Source: Eucommia ulmoides (Eukaryota > Streptophyta > Magnoliopsida > Garryales > Eucommiaceae). From it: DNA of 64,000 nucleotides. The first letter of the stretch is position 1. Each line of letters starts with the position of its first letter. The stretch is from contig CM028325.1 of the NCBI GenBank assembly GCA_016647705.1, positions 31,228,474 to 31,292,473 on the forward strand. Direction: 5' to 3'. This document shows, piece after piece, positions 56,787 to 64,000 of this stretch. The notes under the pieces were generated by a model. The model saw nothing but the letters and a program-made list of their open reading frames with translations. It did not search any database and was not told where the DNA came from. Both the position numbers and the translations under genes were made by a program.

Positions 56787-57285
56787 ATATAAGTATAATA
56801 GAATATAGATTTCCAATGAACCTCTCACTGGTTCATCTCTGACAGCTCATCTCACAGCTCCCATATGACTCCACCTAGTGCCAGTAGGGGACCAGCTCTT
56901 AATTGCTCCACCTGCGAGTGTACTGCCTTCTTAATAAAAATATTTTTCGAATAATAATACATTCTAAATAATACATTCATTTAAATGGATCAAACATAAG
57001 TACACAAACATCACATATCTAATAAAAATTACCATAACATAAGTATCTCACTATAATATAAGCAGTGAAAATAAATCAATATATATAAGCTTCATTCAAA
57101 CCTATCCAGTATAACATAATACCAATCACCATATATAATAAATCACCAAATATAAGTAAAACATCATATCTCAAAACACTACACTACCACACCCCTCACT
57201 GGCTAGCCATAGTGATCGTTTTAACCTCACGATCGAGAGTTGCAACGGTACCGTAACATCCGTCGGAATGCCTTCCTAAGAAATA

Positions 57286-57520
57286 TCCACACCCCTTTTG
57301 GAGAGAAATATAATCCACACCCCTTACGGGGAGAACTATCCACATCCAATGGGAAGAAATCCACATCCCTTCCGGGGAGAAATAATCCACACCTCTTACG
57401 GGAAGAATCCACACTCCTTACGGGAAAAAAACTATGGTATCGTCCAAATCAACAATTTCGTCTAAAAATCCACACCTTTTATGGGGAGAGTATAAACCAC
57501 ACCCTTTTCGAGGAGAATTT
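57286..57520. repeat. CCACACCCC-n-GGGGAGAA array (8 units)
   Basis: About eight units of 20-30 bp share ccacacccc...ggggagaa, several of them small hairpins such as ccccttacgggg. They surround a unique spacer (about 57430-57465). The partner LTR holds about seven units (63703-63915). Confidence 0.85.
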
Positions 57521-58199
57521 CCAAACTACGTTTTTCTCTCTTTTTAAAAGTACCACCCATTTAGTAAAAACCATTTTTCCACCTTTGGTTTTAAAAGTAC
57601 CACCCATCTAGAAAATCAGATATTTTTCCACTATCTTTTAAAATCAGCCAGTTAATGAACCATTTTTCAATTTCCTTTCTTTAAAATAAAACTAACACAA
57701 TTTACCAAAAATCCATTTATCCCAACGTACCCAAAACCTGCTTAATCCACATGGTTTTAAAATCATCCAAGTAAAGTAAAATTCATTTTATACACACACA
57801 CACACACATATATATATATAGTTTGGCAAAAAGACAGTACACTCACCTGATTATCCGCTTCGAAGACTTTTATCGACTATGCTCTACTGATATTCCGGTG
57901 CCTGCGAACCTAATAGTGATAGAACCTAAATTAATATTTTGTGTAAAAACAACCTAATCATGCCATGCAACCCTAATTTTCTTAATTTCCTATTCCCCGC
58001 GTTTTATTATGAAATATAACTATTCAACTAGTATCACTCTGTTATGATTTACTATATAAACTTTATTTACATGGGCGGTCCCATCCTTTATTATCTCCAT
58101 TATGATATTTTAAAGCTAGAAAACTAATTTAACTATCACAAAAATTAACAAGAAACATTACCCGCTCCGAAACGGTTGTCGATCCCCTAAAAAAAATTC

Positions 58200-58380
58200 C
58201 TTAATCTGTTCTTACTCCCACCGCCTCGGCGCAAAGCCCACCGTCGCTGCGAACACGTTTCCTTTTTACTCCGTGATACATACTAACGACTCACCACCTA
58301 GGCGAGAAACTTCTGCCTAGGCGAACTCCCCCCGGCTCCACTTTCTGATGCTCCACCGCCTAGGCGGACGCTCCTCCTCC
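58200..58380. repeat. GC-palindrome cluster in chromovirus LTR
   Basis: Contains ccgcctcggcg, cacctaggcgag, tgcctaggcga and the perfect CCGCCTAGGCGG at 58356-58367. It is the same motif as in the Tat-type LTRs. Confidence 0.85.
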
Positions 58381-58455
58381 CCTTTGCTCTGTTTTGCTAA
58401 TTCCAGCCGACCACTCTCTCTCTTCTCACTAACTCCAACAATCACCACCACCTGA

Positions 58456-58980
58456 GTGTCCCTACACACACAACACACACCCACATGCACACCACAATGC
58501 ACACACACACACACATACCCACATACACCACCAGTTTCACCCAACTCCATCACCTTCACCACCGTATGTCGTTGGACCATACCACTACCACCCAAAACCA
58601 ACGACATACATACACAATCATTCAGACACACACACTGATCACAACACACACACAACACCCATACAACCGACGACAAAGACACATACATACGGAGGCAACA
58701 CACCTATGGCAGCACCAAACCAAAACAGAAAACAGGGAACACACACTTACCGGAGACGTTGAACGATCAACCACACTTTACCGACGGACGAACGGCAACA
58801 GATCACACACACACATACGCCAGAACTTCTCTCTCTCTCTCTTCATTACTATCGCCAGTGATCAAAACCCACACAAAACAGACCGAACGGCATACCCACG
58901 ATGGAACCAAAAAACACACACACATGCAAGCATACACGTCGTTACATACACACAGACTCACCAACAACGGTAGACAAACA
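58456..58980. repeat. CA/ACAC-rich low-complexity region of LTR
   Basis: Dense 'cacaca', 'acatac' and 'ccacac' motifs, as in 21160-21500 of the solo LTR. The histidine/threonine-rich frames across it are artefacts of composition. Confidence 0.8.
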
Positions 58981-59094
58981 CCCACGCCAGAACAGCACCG
59001 TCGCTCCAAACCCATCACCGCCGACCAAACCTTCATCTCTCTCTTTTCCGATTTCTCTGATTGCTTCTCGATCTTTCTCCATTCTCTCTGTCTT

Positions 59095-59096
59095 GC

Positions 59097-59153
<57 letters not shown>
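59095..59153 (+). repeat. (GT)n(AT)n microsatellite
   Basis: A short GT tract followed by a pure AT tract, at the LTR position where the solo LTR has the long GT tract and a short TA tract. Confidence 0.95.
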
Positions 59154-59156
<3 letters not shown>

Positions 59157-59358
59157 TTAGTTGTAATTACATAAATCTCCTCCTTTTATTTTGTTAAGAT
59201 AATAATTAGACCAAATTCTGATTTTTAAGGTTTTAATAATTACAAATTAACCCCTAAAATTTTAAATCACACAATTAGTAGCATCGTCCACCCCGTTATT
59301 TTCAAATGTGCTACAATACAACTTAAATTGAGCGTATACAAAAAATCAGGGTCTTACA

Positions 59359-59371
59359 ACTCTTCCCCTCT
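59359..59371 (-). other. Chromovirus polypurine tract
   Basis: On - AGAGGGGAAGAGT abuts the LTR start TGTAAGACC. It is preceded by 'cgggacgaaatttctttt', the usual end of Tekay/Del-type internal regions. Confidence 0.85.
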
Positions 59372-60593
59372 AAAAGAAATTTCGTCCCGAAATTTTCGTT
59401 AAGCTACTAATACGTCAAAGTCACATCACATGGTTATGTTTGTCTCACGCGATTCTAGAACAAGTGTTTCCTTTGTAGGGTCCCATAATCACAAGTTGCT
59501 CAAAATTTATAACCAATAGTTTTCGTCAAATAATAACCACCCATTGCAACATTTTCTTTTGTAGTGGTCAATATTATATCCAACACCCAACAAATAGGGT
59601 GCACTTGGTTAGTTACACTTAAAACGGACAACCAACTGTCAAAGAATCCCATGTTCCTAACTGCTCCCGTTGTGCTACTCTGATAAAAAAAATAACGATC
59701 AACAACAATATATATGCTTAAAATATCGTGGTAAATCTCAGTTGATTGGGCCTATCTCATTCCGACAATAATTTTTCCATAACCAACACTTATCCATTTC
59801 AACATTCAAACTAACAATACTCACCACCAATCTCATAAGCACGGATAGTCTAAAAATCATCAATCTCAATACCGACATCAGATCTTCCATACCCTTATAT
59901 AAGTTCTATAAATATTACCATAATCCAACGTTAACTAATAATTTTTTTTTTTCCGCAATATGTCAAAATCACATAGATACAATTCAAATAATGTCAAAAT
60001 TGTATAAATATCCCTCAAAACATATAAATATCACCAAACCACAACAATACGTATCAAATACGTCAAACGGATCATCTATAAGAATTCTCTTTCATGCCTC
60101 CATATTTAATCAAATTGTTGACAAGGCCACACGCTTCAATTCTATTTCAATTTACCTAAACATGCTTCAAACATATGTCCACGTAAAAATTTGAATCGAA
60201 TAACATAGATACGTCCCAACTATAAAAATTCAATACATCACAAAAGTCAATAGTTACTGACTGTAAAAGATTTATACCTCAATGAGTTGAGGTCTTTTTA
60301 TCAACTCCATTCCTCAATAAAAAAAAATAAACCATACCGAGTTGTCTCCCAAAACTCGATAATTTCCTCTTCCCCCATCTCAGTTTAGTTACCCGACCTT
60401 CTATATTTACAATTTCTCATATAATGTCACACTGATATCTTATCCCAACTTTATTCGATACTTACATTGGACCAGGGCCTCATGCAACCGAACAACCCCA
60501 TCAATATACACTTGGCATACGTATCAAGACTCTCATTACCATTTTGGAATAGATAAAGACTACAATAACCCACTTGGATAGTAATGCTCGATC
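59372..60593 (-). other. Chromovirus interior, unrecognisable 3' pol part
   Basis: Where integrase core and chromodomain should lie there is only AT-rich sequence with stops in all frames. I cannot place any motif. Confidence 0.45.
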
Positions 60594-60881
60594 TTAAATT
60601 TTGCTAACATACAAGACACCCAACAACCAATTCTGCGGTTTCTCATTCTCTTCCAAACTACTAATAATGCTCACGCAATTTCGATACAGTTTGATATCAC
60701 CGGGGTGCATTGCGTATATTGAACTATGTATTTTTTTTAAGGTCTCTTTCATCAAATGGGCATCATTAGGAACACACAGACTATTTCCAATTATCAAGAC
60801 TTCATTATTATTCCTGACACGATCATCAGCTCTACGACCATTTCCCACTTTATCTCTAATCCTTCCCAACTGGACATCCAA
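60594..60881 (-). pseudogene. Chromovirus integrase N-terminal remnant
   Basis: The minus frame reads SLCVPNDAHLMKETLKKIHS, followed by SIYAMHPGDIKLYR. This is the linker and first zinc-binding histidines of chromovirus integrases (…cVP.d..l...il.e.H.s.y..HPG..KmYr). The following sequence is not recognisable. Confidence 0.7.
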
Positions 60882-61169
60882 CTTTTACGCTTCTACAACA
60901 CAGTCGATCAATGTTGGTTCCAAAATCAGAGTATCAAACAGCGTTGCCATTTGACCATTTGTCCACTAAAACTCACAAAGGTCTCAACTCAATACATAAT
61001 TTAGTGTGAACAACCTGAATATACACAACCCAACTTACCAATTTCCGACTTAAAGTATGGGCTCCAACTTTGGTCTTTCATGAAGAGTAAAGGATAATAC
61101 GATTGTAGTCTTTGATCAATGTTGTTCAACGCCTCTCCCTCATATTTAGCTCTTTTTTTTTATTTTTTA

Positions 61170-61480
61170 TTAAACAACTATTCCCACTCTGGTGGTCGGT
61201 GCATATCCCACAAATCTCGTCATACAGGTAATGTCACTAAAATGTCAAAACAACTACAATCACTGCCAACTCCAAAAGTTTCGAGTTCTAGTTACACTTT
61301 TCGGTCTTTCTCATTAAACCATAGCTTCAACTTCCTTTGGATTCACGTGAATACTATTTCTCAAGATCACATGCCCTAAATTTATCACTCGATCCATCCA
61401 AAACTCACATTTACTGCACTTGGCATACAATTACTTTTCTCTCAGCATCAGCAACATAATCTAGAGATGTTCTACATACT
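61170..61480 (-). pseudogene. Chromovirus RT end and RNase H remnant
   Basis: Around 61440-61290 on - the frame gives YAKCSKCEFWMDRVINLGHV and NPKEVEAM, the end of RT. Around 61250-61175 come a fragment like LAVIVVVL and YLYDEICGICTDHQS, the RNase H region. Both match the order expected on the minus strand. Confidence 0.65.
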
Positions 61481-61703
61481 CTTCTCTACTCTTGACCGGA
61501 TCACCGTTTCACCACGTCTCAGTCCTTGTCTTTCAACTGGTAATATCCTACTAAAAAAGTTAACACCCTGATATTTCGCAGTTGATTAAACAAACCATCA
61601 ATTATAATCGATGAGTTACCAACACACATCCTCAATATACCTCTTTTTTTCTTTACAAATAACACCGGGTCTAAGTTAATCATGAGTTAACTATCTAATT
61701 TAC

Positions 61704-62100
61704 TGTAACGACCCGGTTTCCCAGGGCCGTCACACAGCTTCTCCTATAGAGACTTCCTACACCTAAAACCAACTCACTCGAATTCCCAATACTCAGCAAA
61801 TTTTAATTATTGATTTTACAACGGAAATTATTAAATACAACTAAGTGAAATCAATCTTCTACTTAAAATTAATCCACTCATTTTTTTATTTATTTTTTTT
61901 TCACAACGGTAACCACCTTTAAAGTCCCAAGGTTATAATTTAAAATCCCGATTTCCCATATTTTATCAACACGATTATATTTAGCCAACTTAATGAGCCG
62001 AACGTTCAATTCATCAAAATTATGTAACTTATTTTACATCAACTACGATTATTAATCATGCTTACTGACACCCCAACAATTCCTTTCTCTAGCTACAATA
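61704..62100 (-). repeat. LTR-like insertion start (TGTAACGACCCGG...)
   Basis: TGTAACGACCCGGTTTCCCA on + followed by GGGCCGTCACA looks like the edge of another chromovirus LTR in minus orientation, differing from the LTRs at 63040. The other edge was not found, so the extent is a guess. Confidence 0.4.
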
Positions 62101-63022
62101 ATATCCACTGCCTGAACTTATTCTGACTGGTGCCCAGCACCCGCGTACAGTATTCTGACATCTTTCTTTAACACTTTCCCAATCTCCTGAGCCAACTATC
62201 AATTGACTGGGGTAATGATTACATCTTCCCCAAAAATATAAACTTTTATTCCTCCTAGGTTTAAAAAGTAGTTTTTTTTTTAAACAATCCACCGACAACT
62301 CTATATATTACTCATACGAAACGGACGAGATTTATGCGCACCTACTATCGTCACAGATCCACAATTCTCAGCTACTTTCTACATATCATATTCTATTACG
62401 TTTGTTATATTTACTGGTTCCACAAACTGTTGCTCTGCCTGCCCGTCAACCTAGAATGCATCACCAAATTAAATTCTTTTCTAATATCGCCACAGTTTTC
62501 TCACATCCTTAGTTCCAACTAATACGAGCCCTCTTTTTTAATATCAAAATAAGATTCCTTTTATATTACCTAGAAGGTGATTTTATACTCATTTTGAATG
62601 TCATTTCATATTTCAACTTAAGCGTGTTCTGCTATACTATCTCGTATTTTAATAATGACTTATTAGGTGCAACAGATAATTATCTTATCCTCACGTAATA
62701 TGCATATAATTGTTTCTCAATTTAAATATCACATTTCCAAATATTAATACTCCCACAATCGCAATCCACCCATTTCTACTACCAATAACACAACCCCACC
62801 TAAATCTAGCAACTAACCATATCACACTTTCAGTACACCCACTAATGTCTAATAACACAACCAACCAAGCCCAAAGCCAACGTACCAACTAAACTAAATA
62901 TCACTCACTTACCGAACTCACCTATTGACACCCTATTGACTGGCTAGGCAATTGGCACGTCCTCCTATCTCATGGTCTTCTACTGACACAACTACTGGCA
63001 AGTCTACATAACCTATAACCTA
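62100..63022 (-). other. Chromovirus leader and gag region, decayed
   Basis: Expected location of gag. Short minus frames (62298-62089, 62888-62691) carry no recognisable motif. No zinc knuckle was found. Confidence 0.4.
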
Positions 63023-63035
63023 GGCTCTGATACCA
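63023..63035 (-). other. Chromovirus primer binding site
   Basis: On - TGGTATCAGAGCC, a perfect initiator tRNA-Met-type site, starts four bases after the LTR end (...GTGACA). Confidence 0.92.
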
Positions 63036-63039
63036 AAAT

Positions 63040-64000
63040 TGTCACGACCCGTCCCGGACATCCGTCATCCCGGGGCCAGCATGACGACAACACGACATCA
63101 CTTGAACATTCAATCAACTAATATATTATAATATGCCTCCTACTATACAGTCGTCTATACAAGATATACATAATCTCTCATATGGGGACACACCCGTCCC
63201 CAAATATAAGTATAATAGAATATAAATTTTCTATGAACCTCTCACTGGTTCACCTCTGACAGCTCATCTCACAACTCCCATATAACTCCACCTAGTGCCA
63301 GTAGGGGACCTACTCCTAATTGCTCCACCTACGAGTGTACAACCTTCTTAATAAAAATATTTTTAGAATAATAATACATTCTAAATAATACATTCATTTA
63401 AATGGATCAAACATAAGTATACAAACATCACATATCTAATAAAAATCACCATAACATAAGTATCTCACCATAATATAAGCAGTGAAAATAAATCAATATA
63501 TATAAGCTTCATTCAAACCCATCCAGTATAACATAATACCAATTACCATATATAATAAATCACCAAATATAAGTAAAACACCACATCTCAAAACACCACA
63601 CCACCACACCCCTCACTGGTTAGCCATAGTGATCGTTTTAACCTCACGATCGGGAATTACAACGGTACTGTAATATTTGTAGGAATGTCTTCCTATGAAA
63701 TATCCACACCCCTTTTGGAGAGAAATATAATCCACACCCCTTACGGAGAGAACTATCCAAATCCTATGGGAAGAAATTCACACTCTTTCCGGGAAGAAAT
63801 AATTCACACCCCTTACGGGGAGAAAACTATGGCATCGTCCAAATCAACAATTTCGTCTAAAAATCCACACCTATTTTGGGGAGAGTATAAACCACACCCC
63901 TTTTGGGGAGAATTTTCAAACCACGTTTTTCTCTCTCTTTTTAAAAGTACCACCCATTTAGTAAAAACCATTTTTCCACCTTTGGTTTTAGAAAACTAAG
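63040..64000 (-). repeat. Chromovirus 5' LTR (cut by window end)
   Basis: Starts on + TGTCACGACCCGTCCCGG and is collinear with 19307 onward and 56783 onward. It includes the CCACACCCC array at 63703-63915. It continues past 64000. Confidence 0.9.
63703..63915. repeat. CCACACCCC-n-GGGGAGAA array (7 units)
   Basis: About seven units, including a perfect ccccttttgggg hairpin at 63897-63908. One unit fewer than in the partner LTR. Confidence 0.85.

Larger units (their letters stand above)
56783..59358 (-). repeat. Chromovirus 3' LTR, truncated at its 3' end
   Basis: It is collinear with the 5' LTR from 63200 onward and with the solo LTR 19307-22004. The first ~160 bp on + (the LTR 3' end) are missing, replaced by the truncated gypsy element. 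Confidence 0.88.
56783..64000 (-). mobile_element. Chromovirus (Tekay/Del-like) Ty3/gypsy element, extends beyond window
   Basis: On - the order is 5' LTR (from beyond 64000 down to 63040), PBS (63035-63023), decayed interior, PPT (59371-59359), 3' LTR (59358-56783, lacking its last ~160 bp). LTR edges are TGTAAGACCCTGAT and GGGTCGTGACA. The pol remnants and PBS/PPT types fit a chromovirus of the Tekay/Del group. A further LTR-like insertion starts at 61704. Confidence 0.85.

Noticed and set aside
57286..57520. CRISPR-like array of repeats and spacers
   Set aside because: Repeats and spacers are of variable length and degenerate. It lies within a plant LTR, with no cas-type gene.
58456..59160. 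Plus-strand frames with HTHT and YIYI repeats
   Set aside because: Low-complexity translation of CA-rich and AT microsatellite DNA in the chromovirus LTR.

Overview
The window reads as nuclear DNA of a flowering plant, most likely a dicot. It is AT-rich and built from nested LTR retrotransposons with plant-type primer sites and Ty1/copia and Ty3/gypsy coding remnants. It also holds a MuDR/MULE transposon, MITE-like elements and one host gene with GT-AG introns. I could not name the species. No rRNA, tRNA, CRISPR or prokaryotic operon was seen.

Layout. Positions 1-1346 are the 3' part of a Tat/Athila-type LTR. From about 1347 to 33877 lies a four-level nest. (1) A non-autonomous copia-like element on + has its 5' LTR at 1347-4450 and 26350-26389, its internal part at 26390-30315 and its 3' LTR at 30316-33877. 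(2) Its 5' LTR is split by a Tat/Athila-type gypsy element on - (4451-26344, TSD CTACC, tRNA-Asp-type PBS). (3) The 3' LTR of that element is split by a second copia-like non-autonomous element on - (5380-18271). (4) That one is split by a Ty3/gypsy element on + (7853-14282) with gag, protease, RT/RNase H and integrase remnants. The Tat element's internal region also carries a 2.7-kb chromovirus-type solo LTR (19307-22004) and a fragment of a related LTR (about 22800-23828). Both LTRs of element (1) contain the same resident Tat-type solo LTR at the same site with the same TSD (CTCAC), so the composite LTR was probably copied during transposition.

Positions 33878-35036 are intergenic, with a possible receptor-kinase ectodomain fragment. 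Positions 35037-43179 are a MuDR-type MULE with about 200-bp inverted repeats. It has a decayed transposase (PB1-like, MuDR DNA-binding, DDE, SWIM and zinc-knuckle parts) interrupted by a copia solo LTR (37267-39443, perfect TSD ATATG). After an intergenic stretch comes a 1-kb TIR-flanked repeat element (44454-45492).

The only intact host gene is a four-exon major facilitator superfamily transporter on + (46202-50547, 466 aa predicted). Its first coding exon is only 5 nt. Intron 1 holds a MITE-like element.

Positions 50548-52200 are intergenic with an Ogre-like scrap and a perfect 71-bp tandem duplication. Positions 52200-56786 hold a 3'-truncated Ty3/gypsy element. It is fused at a short microhomology to a chromovirus (Tekay/Del-like) element on - with its 3' LTR at 56783-59358, decayed interior at 59359-63039 and 5' LTR from 63040 past the window end.

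No retroelement here can encode a full set of functional proteins, so movement would have depended on helpers elsewhere. The most unusual theme is clusters of spaced short palindromes in the LTRs. One exact 12-bp palindrome, CCGCCTAGGCGG, occurs in LTRs of two different gypsy lineages, and TCGGTTAACCGA or GGTCGACC types occupy equivalent positions in the copia LTRs.
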